The translations under genes and the position numbers were made by a program. The notes below the pieces were generated by a model, which did no database searches, was not told where the DNA came from, and saw nothing but the letters and a program-made list of their open reading frames with translations. This document shows, one piece after another, positions 9,201 through 16,557 of a stretch of DNA of 57,609 nucleotides (position 1 is the stretch's first letter; every line of letters begins with the position of its first letter). The stretch is from an uncultured Faecalicatena sp. (lineage in GTDB: Bacteria > Bacillota > Clostridia > Lachnospirales > Lachnospiraceae): positions 1 to 57,609 of the forward strand of contig CABTYO010000015.1 of the NCBI GenBank assembly GCA_902489075.1, written 5' to 3'.

Positions 9201-11251
9201 AGGAACAGCTGGAAGCCTATCCGAAAAAGGTAGAAGGAAGCATGTATGCAGGTGGCCTGATCGGTGGGAATATCATCAGCCTTGATGGGGCCGGGAAGGC
9301 TGTGGGAAGTTCCCTTTCCCTGGAAAGTACAGAGACAGAAATCAAAGGAGAGGCCTTTAGCGGAGGTTACATCGGCTATAACAAAATAGTAGCGGACAAC
9401 TATAATGAAGATGAGGCAAAAGCTCTGGCTGACATTATCTGGGATGGTGATCATGCTGAGGGAATCGTGGAATCAGTAAGAGCCAGGGATAACAGTGCGA
9501 GTGATTCAGTGGAATGGCAGATCAGCGGTGAAACAAATCAGAGGAGTCTGAGCTTTAAGGGGCTGGAATCCAGGATTTATGCAGGTGGAATTTTGGGTTA
9601 CAACGCAGGAATAAGCAGAGTGACGCTGACGGATATTACCAGTAATACGCCGATTATATGTGAAGGGGTTATAAAAGATGCTGATGGCAGGGAGTATTCC
9701 TATGCAGGTGGAATCACTGGCCATGTGACCTGTAATATGAAGCTGGAAGGATGCAGGAATCTTGCTGTGCAGGAGTTAAAGCCATATCGATATGCATATA
9801 TGGGTGGACTTACCGAACTGAATGAAGGCGCAATAGAGCATTGCTTTGCTGATCCTGTCATACAGAGTGACAGGGGGCAGATCGGGGGCATTGCAGGAAT
9901 CAACAGAGGAACGATCAAAGGTCTTCAGACTGAGAAAGGAACGGTGACTGTACAGGGGACGGACCAGATCGGCGGCGTGGTATGTATCAATGAAGGGATA
10001 ATACAGGATATTGATCTGACAGGCAGTGTGACAGGAAATTCCCAGGTGGGAGGAATTGCCGCGTCATCCTGTGGTGTGATTGAGAACTGCGTGAATAAGG
10101 CAGATGTAAGAGGCAATGAATATGCAGGCGGAATTGCCGGTGTGATTCAGGGACAGACAGATTTAGTCCCTGCTATGATTACCGGATCAGTGAACCTTGG
10201 TACTGTATCAGGGGGAGACGGCTATTCTTCCGCTGGAATTGTGGGGGGAGTCGCCAGTTCTGTTGAGACCAAACTGGTGAACTGCCGGAACTATGGACTG
10301 CCGGACACAGTGGATGGAAATACATTCTCAGGAATCGTGGGACTGGCAGAGTCACAGGTGACCCTCAGTAACTGCTTCGGGGTAGCGGACTGTGCTTATC
10401 CTGTAGCGGCGGAGCAGGAGAATATTACGGATGATGGGGCTTATTACTTCTCTGGTGAGGAAGAAGAGCCGGATGAGCCGGACGAAGGGGAAGTGCCGGA
10501 AATTATAGATGGGGATACATATGCATTACACCCACCAGGAAAAGGTCTTATTAAGAAACTATTTGATGGAAAAATAGTGGATGGCAAGTTGGCTACTAAT
10601 GAAGCTTATATCTATAGTCCATATAGACCACACGAAGACCCCGAAGACCCCGAAAAACCCGTCCCCCCCCATCCTGACGGTTGGATTAAGCTTAAATTTA
10701 AGTCACCTGTATTACTTAAAAGTGTAGAAATTTATTGGTGGGCAGGAGCCAATCTTACATATACAGGGCAGATTATTGCTTTCGATGAAAAAGGAGAGAG
10801 TATTTATCAATCAGGAACAGATCCCTTTACTCCCGATTATAGGAATAATAAGCCGGAAGTGTTTAATATGGGTTCCGGGATAAAAGTTTCGTCTATCAAG
10901 GTAAATATTATTAACAATATTTATAATGGTGGCATTGAAGAAATCTGTTTCAACGGCCTCCCGGTAAGTGCCGCAAACTCAGCCCTTAGTATATCAGAAT
11001 TCTCAATGTTTGCCGCAACAGATGTGCAGAAGGGCATCGGTACCCCTCTTTATGTAAAGGAAGATAATTTACGTTACAGTGCTTCCAACGAGGCGGCGGG
11101 CATATATATTGAAAATGGATTGACTTCCAACCCATTGGATGAGGCGTTCAACGCAGATATCAGCAGCATACTTGCGGGACAGGAAGGGAACAACAAGCGT
11201 TACCAGATGTATGAGTCTATCGACAAGGAATTACGAGTAAGAGGAATGTAG
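6251..11251 (+). CDS. Giant type IV prepilin-like adhesin with GLUG repeats and a galactose-binding-like tip
   Basis: The protein has 1666 residues. It starts with a short basic leader and a type III prepilin cleavage site (KMG before YTLVEM, with Glu at +5), then a hydrophobic helix and an alpha/beta pilin-like N-terminal part. Residues roughly 550-1380 hold about 20 repeats of the GLUG type, each centred on an aromatic-x-Gly-Gly-Ile-x-Gly-Tyr motif (FTGGITGY, FAGGIAGY, YTGGIAGF, YAGGILGY). These are likely stacked beta-helix turns. After an acidic EEEEPDEPDEGE linker, residues about 1430-1575 look like a discoidin/galactose-binding-like domain (LFDGK, WIKLKFKSPVLLKSVEIYWW). ATG 6251 is chosen over an upstream TTG at 6239; the ribosome binding site is weak. 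It is first in the pilus locus, so it is probably a tip adhesin made by the same machinery. Ordinary pilins are about ten times shorter. Ligand and exact role are unknown. Confidence 0.85.
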   Translation: MEKRRRINNKMGYTLVEMIVVCVILVILAGVAVVGFTAYQRKAMFKKNNEYAQTIFIAAQTAMSQAKDSGQAEELDELVEKEDAGNELTSAMVKNGAKAEIQKAEAQKSRLYYYIYSKNDQKENYSEAKKEVYELIRPYLYDADIADASFCIEFDPLDGMVYSVLYNDRADTLHYGGGESTEKNNDLTDRSEGARKQVLLGYYGVDNLSDQMPGPAKKNLLSDVRLVNGEELELIWKAGKTPLQYIYQIRLYNADTKKIAASLKLNDVDIADSMIKDSKADDAYVKCTMTLYSYDEKGKRTSKKLKDVKFRAVAVKEGEETTCRLVLDAVDLEAAKVFGQLSGKDQDDPEKYMDTYSVRRLGLSDTSLYARMQVCGVNLNGRSENILVSTWKQTKAESTYFASEEKQIHNKTTSVNCKIGNARHLFNIRFTEGTKEQEEKTKDTADGVNYTYLQTADIYWDHEDTAKEKQGIAQKKKIYEKQKVLLKDFYFPGIEKLHLKNQYSAGDDKTKKNYSITGLHFYKEGIGKTEELLGLFGENEGTVKSLNVKNSDAVGKNVDYVGMICGLNNGKLSDISVDRESEVSGKSYVGGIAGSDITGKQYEITGGDGRKKAVLKFENERQYERLSNEAAVKGDNFTGGITGYIYGIHGESEETLTVKECTNTGLIESTAAEGICRGGIAGYSRKTRFEECTSTAALNEEKKKTLREDAATGKLKGYFAGGIAGYVDGGTFVHCISGASDNAEDYISGKAFVGGFVGFYTDSEDAEVKAASGRGITASAVLDNTKGTDQNSRSESNTNVIGEKYAGGVTSIAGGVEGDIAGLLKLEGTQKAGDVKVSKDYKGGGVKQYTYRGMTVAGDCYAGGITGYNTGILEDCITDMSYFKEDYEALLEFAKSCIESEDDERGHGDYTGGIAGFNSGTISKEGETGYISGIAAGHNYTGGIVGWNDQKGKITNYIVDDSYISGGNFTGGYAGLNRNRELIQEQLEAYPKKVEGSMYAGGLIGGNIISLDGAGKAVGSSLSLESTETEIKGEAFSGGYIGYNKIVADNYNEDEAKALADIIWDGDHAEGIVESVRARDNSASDSVEWQISGETNQRSLSFKGLESRIYAGGILGYNAGISRVTLTDITSNTPIICEGVIKDADGREYSYAGGITGHVTCNMKLEGCRNLAVQELKPYRYAYMGGLTELNEGAIEHCFADPVIQSDRGQIGGIAGINRGTIKGLQTEKGTVTVQGTDQIGGVVCINEGIIQDIDLTGSVTGNSQVGGIAASSCGVIENCVNKADVRGNEYAGGIAGVIQGQTDLVPAMITGSVNLGTVSGGDGYSSAGIVGGVASSVETKLVNCRNYGLPDTVDGNTFSGIVGLAESQVTLSNCFGVADCAYPVAAEQENITDDGAYYFSGEEEEPDEPDEGEVPEIIDGDTYALHPPGKGLIKKLFDGKIVDGKLATNEAYIYSPYRPHEDPEDPEKPVPPHPDGWIKLKFKSPVLLKSVEIYWWAGANLTYTGQIIAFDEKGESIYQSGTDPFTPDYRNNKPEVFNMGSGIKVSSIKVNIINNIYNGGIEEICFNGLPVSAANSALSISEFSMFAATDVQKGIGTPLYVKEDNLRYSASNEAAGIYIENGLTSNPLDEAFNADISSILAGQEGNNKRYQMYESIDKELRVRGM
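10628..10672 (+). repeat. C-rich tract with two GACCCCGAA repeats and a C8 homopolymer inside the giant pilin
   Basis: Within the Pro/Asp-rich loop (DPEDPEKPVPP), GACCCCGAA is repeated and a run of eight C residues occupies 10663-10670. Slippage of one base would truncate or replace the C-terminal domain. It could equally be a site of sequencing error. Confidence 0.6.
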
Positions 11252-11321
11252 CAGCAGAACACACAGGGCAGCATCCTGAACCGATGCTGCCAGTGGTTCC
11301 AATCAGACAGGGAGAGAAAGC

Positions 11322-11921
11322 ATGAAGAAAAAGCGAATCATAAAAAATGAAAATGGAAGTGCATTGATTCCTGTATTGTGCATTCTTTTTATCCTGGCAG
11401 CCTTTGTGCTGACGATGATATTTGCAGCACATCAGGTACTGACGATGGCACAGCGATCGGCTACAAAGGAACAGTGCAGATTGACTGCAATCACTTTGAG
11501 TGAACAGATCGGCAGTCAGCTGGAGGAGGAAGATGGAAGTGACAGCACAAAGTTAAATGGATTCCAACAGTATCTGTATGACGAGATTTTCGTTGATGAT
11601 GAATGGAAGTATTATAATGAGGAAGAAGAGGCACATTCTGATAAAGAAAAGGCAGTACGGAGTTTCGAGTTGAATATGACGGAAGACGGAAGTACCTTCG
11701 TGGGAGATTCAACTATGAAAATCTACTGGGAATCCAATCAGGAAGATCAGGATGCCTCACGGTATGAGAATATTGTACTGGTAGTGAAGATCACAAGCAG
11801 ACTCAGAGGACAGAAGTACACTGTGACTACGCAGTACGAGTTGAAAAAGCCAGGAACGGAGACTGTAGACTGGAGCAGCACGGAAAACTGGAAATGGGCA
11901 CACAGCTGGAGCGGTAATTAA
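11322..11921 (+). CDS. PilX-like minor pilin / pilus assembly protein
   Basis: The protein has 199 residues with an N-terminus of the PilX type: a basic leader (MKKKRIIKNENG) followed by SALIPVLCILFILAAFVL, a single hydrophobic helix without the Glu-5 of major pilins. The rest is a hydrophilic, acidic globular part (EEEDGSDS, EEEEAHSDKEK). In known type IV pilus systems such proteins sit in a complex of minor pilins that primes pilus assembly. The ribosome binding site GGGAGAG is 5 bases from ATG. It is followed after 11 bp by the next minor pilin. The family call rests on position and N-terminus only. Confidence 0.65.
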   Translation: MKKKRIIKNENGSALIPVLCILFILAAFVLTMIFAAHQVLTMAQRSATKEQCRLTAITLSEQIGSQLEEEDGSDSTKLNGFQQYLYDEIFVDDEWKYYNEEEEAHSDKEKAVRSFELNMTEDGSTFVGDSTMKIYWESNQEDQDASRYENIVLVVKITSRLRGQKYTVTTQYELKKPGTETVDWSSTENWKWAHSWSGN

Positions 11922-11932
11922 GGAGGAATAGC

Positions 11933-12262
11933 ATGGTTAAGAAAAAAGATGGAATGACGATGGTAGAAGTCATCGTTGCATTTGCTGTTCTGATGATCGG
12001 TCTGGCAGGAATGTATAAGGTGACTCTGTTGTCCTGGAATATGGTTTCCAAAGCTTCTTTTATTCAGAAACAGGTAGATGAACTGATGAATCAGTATTAT
12101 GAAGGTACAATGACTGAAAATACCATAGTAGAAGGTGAAATCCAGATTCAGAATAAAGACGGCACTGTGCTGGATAAGATACCTGCTGTGATCAAAGATG
12201 TGAAGAATGACGAAGATTTCCGCATTTACTATTATGCTGACACAGAAGAGGGTGAAAAATAG
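11933..12262 (+). CDS. Minor prepilin (PilV/PulI-like)
   Basis: The protein has 109 residues. Leader MVKKKDG precedes the cleavage site, then MTMVEVIVAFAVLMIGLAGM, a classic prepilin helix with Glu at +5. The short globular part is polar. A strong AAGGAGG lies upstream of ATG. It is part of the three-gene minor pilin set (11322-12810) that resembles the PilV-PilW-PilX priming complex of type IV pili. The membrane helix should be processed by the PilD encoded downstream. Confidence 0.8.
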   Translation: MVKKKDGMTMVEVIVAFAVLMIGLAGMYKVTLLSWNMVSKASFIQKQVDELMNQYYEGTMTENTIVEGEIQIQNKDGTVLDKIPAVIKDVKNDEDFRIYYYADTEEGEK

Positions 12263-12264
12263 AT

Positions 12265-12810
12265 ATGCAGAAGACAGGAAAAATAAAAAGTCTCATCAAA
12301 GACAAAAGTGGATTTACGCTGGTTGAACTTCTGGTTTCCTTTACCCTCCTGCTCATTTTAATGGGCGCGGCAGTGGCGGTTATCCTGCCGTCAACAAGAG
12401 TCTGTGTAAAAGCAGTCAGTGCAGGAAGAATGCAGAATGTCAGCAATATTCTTATGGATCGCATGATGAATGAACTGGGAGCTGCGGCAGAGATTATTCA
12501 GGTGGATGATGACAAGCTTGAATATATAGACGACGGTGGAAACTATGTGGTCATGGAGACAAAACTTACAGGAGAAGAGGGAAAGCAGTTTTCGATCCTG
12601 CAGCTTACCTATCCGGAGACAGAAGGAGGCAAAAAATGGGAGTATCCCGAAAAAATGTATATGGGAAGCGGGATTGAGGAACTGAAATTTTCGGTGGTAG
12701 CAGACAAAACCGATTTGATTCAGATAGACCTGAAATTGAAAAATCGCCAGTCAGAAGATGAGTATGAGCGGAGCCGGGTAGTAAAGTGCTATGCTTTGGA
12801 GGAGGAATAG
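12265..12810 (+). CDS. Minor prepilin (PilW/PulJ-like)
   Basis: The protein has 181 residues. The leader ends in KDKSG and is followed by FTLVELLVSFTLLLILMGAA, with Glu at +5 and a long hydrophobic helix. The C-terminal part is a beta-rich globular domain, as in PilW/PulJ-type minor pilins. Translation is probably coupled: the start lies only 2 bp after the previous stop. The 3' end runs into the ribosome binding site of the next pilin (GGAGGAATAGGA). Confidence 0.8.
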   Translation: MQKTGKIKSLIKDKSGFTLVELLVSFTLLLILMGAAVAVILPSTRVCVKAVSAGRMQNVSNILMDRMMNELGAAAEIIQVDDDKLEYIDDGGNYVVMETKLTGEEGKQFSILQLTYPETEGGKKWEYPEKMYMGSGIEELKFSVVADKTDLIQIDLKLKNRQSEDEYERSRVVKCYALEEE

Positions 12811-12812
12811 GA

Positions 12813-13277
12813 ATGAAAAGATGGAAAAGGGCAGAGGGCAAAAAAGGCTTTACCCTGGTAGAACTCATAGTTGTACTGGTGATACTGGCAATTCTGATTG
12901 CAATGCTGGTTCCTGCGTTGACCGGGTATATAGACAAGGCGAAGGATAAAAAAGCAGAGGCAAAAATGAAACTGATAGAAAAGGCGGCGGTCACGGCTTA
13001 TGATGAGGTGATTGCAAAGTATCCGGATGAGGAGATAACGGGGTTGACATATAATTCTAAAGCACCACAGGATACAGAATATGGTAAGCTTTTTGAAAGC
13101 GAATTAAGATCATTAGTGGAGGGCGATGTTAATCTTGACAACTTAAGTGTTCTTTGGATTCATATGAAAAGTGGTTCACATGAAATAGAAAGCATTTCAC
13201 TTACATATATTGAAGATGGCAAAACATATATATGTGAGCGGGATGCAGAAGGAAAGCTAGTGTTTTCAAAGCAGTAA
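12813..13277 (+). CDS. Type IV pilin A (related to the pilin at 13493)
   Basis: The protein has 154 residues. Start ATG 12813 is fixed by GGAGGAATAGGA; an upstream in-frame TTG has no site. The leader MKRWKRAEGKKG is followed by FTLVELIVVLVILAILIAML, and the match to the next pilin continues through VPALTGYIDKA. The globular C-terminal part differs from that pilin. It probably supplies a minor or alternative major subunit. It is the last gene of the minor-pilin run before a separate promoter. Confidence 0.85.
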   Translation: MKRWKRAEGKKGFTLVELIVVLVILAILIAMLVPALTGYIDKAKDKKAEAKMKLIEKAAVTAYDEVIAKYPDEEITGLTYNSKAPQDTEYGKLFESELRSLVEGDVNLDNLSVLWIHMKSGSHEIESISLTYIEDGKTYICERDAEGKLVFSKQ

Positions 13278-13385
13278 ATATGCGAAGTATTGTCCTTCAT
13301 ATGAGAAGAATATGACATACCATATGGAATCATATAAAAATCACCAATAAAAATACGATAATTGTCGAAAATACGCGCATTATCA

Positions 13386-13415
13386 TTGACATATGCCGAA
13401 AAAAGATTGTATAAT
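13386..13415 (+). promoter_or_regulatory. Strong sigma-A promoter of the main pilin gene
   Basis: TTGACA (13386-13391), an 18-bp spacer, and TATAAT (13410-13415). It is the best consensus match in the pilus locus, fitting a highly expressed major subunit. Confidence 0.8.
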
Positions 13416-13435
13416 AAAGCATCAAGAAGGTTTAT

Positions 13436-13470
13436 TGGACAGTGTTCCATCATGGAGAGCGGCACGTCCG
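13436..13470 (+). promoter_or_regulatory. Structured 5' leader of the main pilin mRNA
   Basis: Between promoter and gene, GGACAGTG can pair with CACGTCC (one bulge), enclosing TCCATCATGGA, itself an inverted repeat. It may stabilise the mRNA. It does not look like a c-di-GMP riboswitch. Confidence 0.4.
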
Positions 13471-13492
13471 GAAAAAAGAAGGAGGAATTAAT

Positions 13493-13948
13493 ATGTTTGC
13501 AAAGTTGAGAGAGAAGAGTAAAAACAAAAAAGGTTTTACTCTCGTAGAGTTGATTGTTGTTCTGGTAATCTTGGCAATCTTGATTGCGATGCTGGTACCT
13601 GCATTGACAGGGTACATAGACAAGGCAAACGAGAAGAAAGTAATGGCGGAGGCTAAGTTAGCACTCGTAGCGGTACAGTCTGTAGAAGGAGATGAGTATG
13701 CAAAGACTACGGAATATACAGCTGTGACGGACGGAGAAGTAAAAGAAGACGCGGCAGAAAATACAAAAGAGAAAGAAATTTTAGATTTATCAGAAGTAGC
13801 TGGGTTTACTACATTTACATACAAAACAAATGAGAAAGGTAAAGTTATAGAATTGGTATACACTAAAGGTGGAACAACCTGTACATACAAAGGAGCCACA
13901 AAGGGTACAGATGGAAAGCATGTAGATGCTACATGGGAAACAAAATAA
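13493..13948 (+). CDS. Probable major type IV pilin
   Basis: The protein has 151 residues. ATG 13493 follows AAGGAGGAATTAAT. Leader MFAKLREKSKNKKG, then FTLVELIVVLVILAILIAML with Glu at +5. The mature part is small, Lys/Thr/Glu-rich and ends in short beta strands (TTCTYKGATKGTDGKH). Its own near-consensus promoter and strong ribosome binding site suggest it is the major subunit. The first 30 or so mature residues are identical to those of the pilin at 12813, whereas the rest diverges, pointing to duplication followed by diversification of the exposed face. Confidence 0.85.
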   Translation: MFAKLREKSKNKKGFTLVELIVVLVILAILIAMLVPALTGYIDKANEKKVMAEAKLALVAVQSVEGDEYAKTTEYTAVTDGEVKEDAAENTKEKEILDLSEVAGFTTFTYKTNEKGKVIELVYTKGGTTCTYKGATKGTDGKHVDATWETK

Positions 13949-14003
13949 GCTGATAAAACCAATGGCCAAGGCTAACTACTATCTAGTAAGATAAGGAATG
14001 ATT

Positions 14004-14456
14004 ATGTCAGAACATGAATCCAAGCTTTTAGAAAAGAAATTCAGAAGGAAATTGAGGCTGAGAACGTATATTATCATAACATTAAGTTGTTTCCTCCTTC
14101 TTTTAGCAGGCAGCCTTGTATTCTGGCATTACAGTCATTTGTTCCAGGCACGTCAGGTTCTGATATCTGCAAAGACAGTGCGTTTATCTGCCAAAGCGGT
14201 TTCTTATGATTATTATGGAAATGGTCAGACTATGACAGAGAGATCGACCAGGAATGGGTTGAGAGATGATGCTGAGAAAGAGATACTGAAGATGGCAGAC
14301 TGCAAGGGAGATATCCAGTATATTGAGTTTGATGCGAATCATATGGAAGTAACGGAATTGATTTATACGGAGGACGACTATGCAGCCAGGTTCTGTCTGG
14401 AAGGAAAAGAGTCGGTCTGGACGGTTTACCGTCTGGATAAAATTGTAGATTATTAA
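14004..14456 (+). CDS. Single-pass membrane protein of the pilus locus, unknown function
   Basis: The protein has 150 residues from ATG 14004, which has AAGG 7 bases upstream; an ATG 6 bases earlier is too close to that site. The N-terminus is basic (SKLLEKKFRRKLRLR), followed by a hydrophobic segment (TYIIITLSCFLLLLAGSLVF) and a soluble extracytoplasmic part. It has no prepilin cleavage motif. I do not recognise a family. It is co-directional with the major pilin, 55 bp downstream, and followed by a strong terminator, so it likely shares the pilin transcript and may be an accessory factor. Confidence 0.6.
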   Translation: MSEHESKLLEKKFRRKLRLRTYIIITLSCFLLLLAGSLVFWHYSHLFQARQVLISAKTVRLSAKAVSYDYYGNGQTMTERSTRNGLRDDAEKEILKMADCKGDIQYIEFDANHMEVTELIYTEDDYAARFCLEGKESVWTVYRLDKIVDY

Positions 14457-14463
14457 ATAGAAA

Positions 14464-14504
14464 TTGCCTTTTGCGGATTTGTGTCTGCAAAAGGCAACTT
14501 TTTT
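14464..14504 (+). terminator. Intrinsic terminator inside the pilus locus
   Basis: TTGCCTTTTGC (14464-14474) and GCAAAAGGCAA (14487-14497) form a perfect 11-bp stem, followed by CTTTTTT. It separates the pilin unit from the assembly-machine genes and so limits how much of the pilin transcript reaches pilD. Confidence 0.9.
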
Positions 14505-14533
14505 GAAAAGAATTGCTTCATTAAGGAGTTTTT

Positions 14534-15322
14534 ATGGTATTATTAAAGATAGTAATTTGTACTTTGGTATTCTTGTTTGGTGCCTCTGTATTTTCTTTTA
14601 TCAACGTACTGATTTACCGTGTACCAAGGCATCTGCCCTTTGGCAATGAGCGGAGTTTCTGCCCGGCATGTAAGAGGACGCTAAAGCCCTGTGATATGAT
14701 TCCAGTGTTAGGATATCTGATATTGGGAGGAAAGTGCAGATATTGTAAATCACATATCTCTCTCAGATATCCATTGATTGAGTCCCTGGGGGGATTATCA
14801 GCGTTATTTGTTCTCTGGTATTATGGCAGGGAAGGTGAGTATGGGGCATATACACTTGTGCGCATGATAATTACATTTGCGGTTCTGGCGCTTCTGACTG
14901 CAGTGGCTTTTGTTGATTTAGATACAATGGAGATTCCGAATGGGTTTATCATTGCAATTTTTGTATGTGCGCTGGCAGCTGTATTTTGTTTTCCGGAGGT
15001 CAGCCTGCTTTCCAGAGTGATCGGCATTTTTGTAATCAGTCTTCCGCTGACTTTGATTACCTGTCTGATTCCCGGTGCGTTTGGCGGAGGAGATATCAAG
15101 CTGATGGCGGCTCTGGGAATGTTCATGGGGTGGAAAGTCAGTATTGTGGCATTCTTCCTGTCTGTATTAACAGGTGGCGCATACGGGATCTATCTGCTTC
15201 TTTCTAAGAAGAAGGGCAGGAAAGACCACTTTGCTTTCGGACCGTTTCTCTGTGTGGGGGCGGCTGTGGCAGTATTTTACGGGGGAGCGCTCATAGACTG
15301 GTATCTGGGATTCTTAAGTTAA
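14534..15322 (+). CDS. pilD: Prepilin peptidase / N-methyltransferase
   Basis: This membrane aspartyl protease cleaves prepilin leaders and methylates the new N-terminus. It has 262 residues. The zinc-binding tetracysteine of the methylase domain is visible near residues 40-70 (CPACK, then CRYC), and LPFGNERSFCPACKRTLKPC is characteristic. The two catalytic Asp sites are in DLDTMEIPN and GGGDIKLMAALGMFMG. Eight or so hydrophobic segments follow. AAGGAG precedes the ATG. It heads the machine operon pilD-pilC-pilMN-pilO-pilB-pilT and should process all the prepilins in this locus, including the giant one. Confidence 0.95.
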   Translation: MVLLKIVICTLVFLFGASVFSFINVLIYRVPRHLPFGNERSFCPACKRTLKPCDMIPVLGYLILGGKCRYCKSHISLRYPLIESLGGLSALFVLWYYGREGEYGAYTLVRMIITFAVLALLTAVAFVDLDTMEIPNGFIIAIFVCALAAVFCFPEVSLLSRVIGIFVISLPLTLITCLIPGAFGGGDIKLMAALGMFMGWKVSIVAFFLSVLTGGAYGIYLLLSKKKGRKDHFAFGPFLCVGAAVAVFYGGALIDWYLGFLS

Positions 15323-15341
15323 ACATTTGCGGGAGGTAGAA

Positions 15342-16544
15342 ATGCCAAAATATAAGTATAAAGCAAAAAACGAAGATGGAAAGATCGTCCGCGGGACGAT
15401 GGAGGCGGCCGATGAGAAGGCGCTGTATCAGTTCCTGAGGAGCGATGGAAAGTATCTTGTCAGTTCTACCACAGCAGAGGACAGTAAGAAGAGCCAGGGA
15501 AAGATCAAGACCAAGGTGCTGGTTGATTTCTGCAGGCAGCTTGGGACACTTCTTGATGCAGGTGTGACCCTTGTCCGGGCGTTGAATATCATTGCGGAGG
15601 AGGAAGGGCTGGAACCCAGGTACCGCAGTATTTATATGGATATCCTGGCATTAATCCGGCAGGGAATTCCGCTGTCAGAAGCGATGGAGCAGCAGGGCAG
15701 CGCCTTTCCGGTGCTTCTGGTCAGTATGATACGTTCAGCCGAGGCGAATGGTAATATTGCACAGACAGCAAAGCGGATGGCACAGCACTATGAGAAAGAG
15801 CGGCGGTTGAATGGCAAAGTAACAAGTGCCATGATTTATCCGATGATCCTGACTTCCCTGCTTGTGGTCGTGATTATATTTATCCTTACATATATGGTCC
15901 CGCAGTTCGATGATATTTTCAAGGAGATGGAATCTCTCCCCTGGCCTACGGTCGTTCTGCTGGGAGTCAGTGATGGATTGAAGAAGCACTGGCCTGTGGT
16001 GCTGGGCGCGATTGTCATTGCAGCTGTGATTATACATCTTATTATGAGGATCCCGGCGGTACAGCTTGGAAAGGATAGCTTGAAGCTCAAGATGCCAGTG
16101 ATCGGCAAGCTTCTGAGAAGGATTTACACGGCAAGATTTGCAAGGACGCTGAGCTCTCTGTATGGGAGCGGGCTGCCTATCGTTACTTCTCTTCAGATTG
16201 GGAAGTCTACGATTGGCAATTCCTATATAGAGTCCCAGTTTGATGCGGTTATTGCAAAAGTCAGATCAGGGGAATCGTTGTCCGCCGCGCTGTCAGAGAT
16301 CGATGGTTTTATCAAGAAGCTGGCTTCTACGATTCTGGTCGGGGAAGAGACCGGAAGTCTGGACGACATGCTGGATTCCACTGCGGAGAGCCTGGATTTT
16401 GAGGCAGAGAAGGCATTGGAGAAAATGGTATCACTTTTAGAGCCGCTTTTGATTGTTATTATGGGAATTGTAATTGGATTTGTAGTAGTCGCAGTAATTC
16501 TGCCGATCTATCAGTCCTACTCTACAATCGGCCAGGGAATTTAG
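15342..16544 (+). CDS. pilC: Type IV pilus inner-membrane platform protein
   Basis: The protein has 400 residues of the GspF/PilC family, the membrane platform that couples the PilB/PilT motors to the pilus. Start ATG 15342 follows GGGAGGTAGAA; the in-frame TTG at 15327 is rejected. The N-terminus MPKYKYKAKNEDGKIVRGTM is the standard PilC opening. Two T2SSF cytoplasmic repeats are present: one from FCRQLGTLLDAGVTLVRAL, the other around FARTLSSLYGSGLPIV. Three membrane segments are visible, the last near the C-terminus (LLIVIMGIVIGFVVVAVILP). Spacing to neighbours is short, so it is in the pilD operon. Confidence 0.95.
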   Translation: MPKYKYKAKNEDGKIVRGTMEAADEKALYQFLRSDGKYLVSSTTAEDSKKSQGKIKTKVLVDFCRQLGTLLDAGVTLVRALNIIAEEEGLEPRYRSIYMDILALIRQGIPLSEAMEQQGSAFPVLLVSMIRSAEANGNIAQTAKRMAQHYEKERRLNGKVTSAMIYPMILTSLLVVVIIFILTYMVPQFDDIFKEMESLPWPTVVLLGVSDGLKKHWPVVLGAIVIAAVIIHLIMRIPAVQLGKDSLKLKMPVIGKLLRRIYTARFARTLSSLYGSGLPIVTSLQIGKSTIGNSYIESQFDAVIAKVRSGESLSAALSEIDGFIKKLASTILVGEETGSLDDMLDSTAESLDFEAEKALEKMVSLLEPLLIVIMGIVIGFVVVAVILPIYQSYSTIGQGI

Positions 16545-16557
16545 GAGGAGACTGTCT

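Noticed and set aside
13278..13492. c-di-GMP riboswitch upstream of the major pilin
   Set aside because: A promoter and a simple hairpin are visible, but no conserved GEMM-type sequence pattern was seen.
13450..13962. 170-codon ORF on the minus strand opposite the major pilin
   Set aside because: It is the reverse of a clearly coding pilin and has no ribosome binding site or family match.
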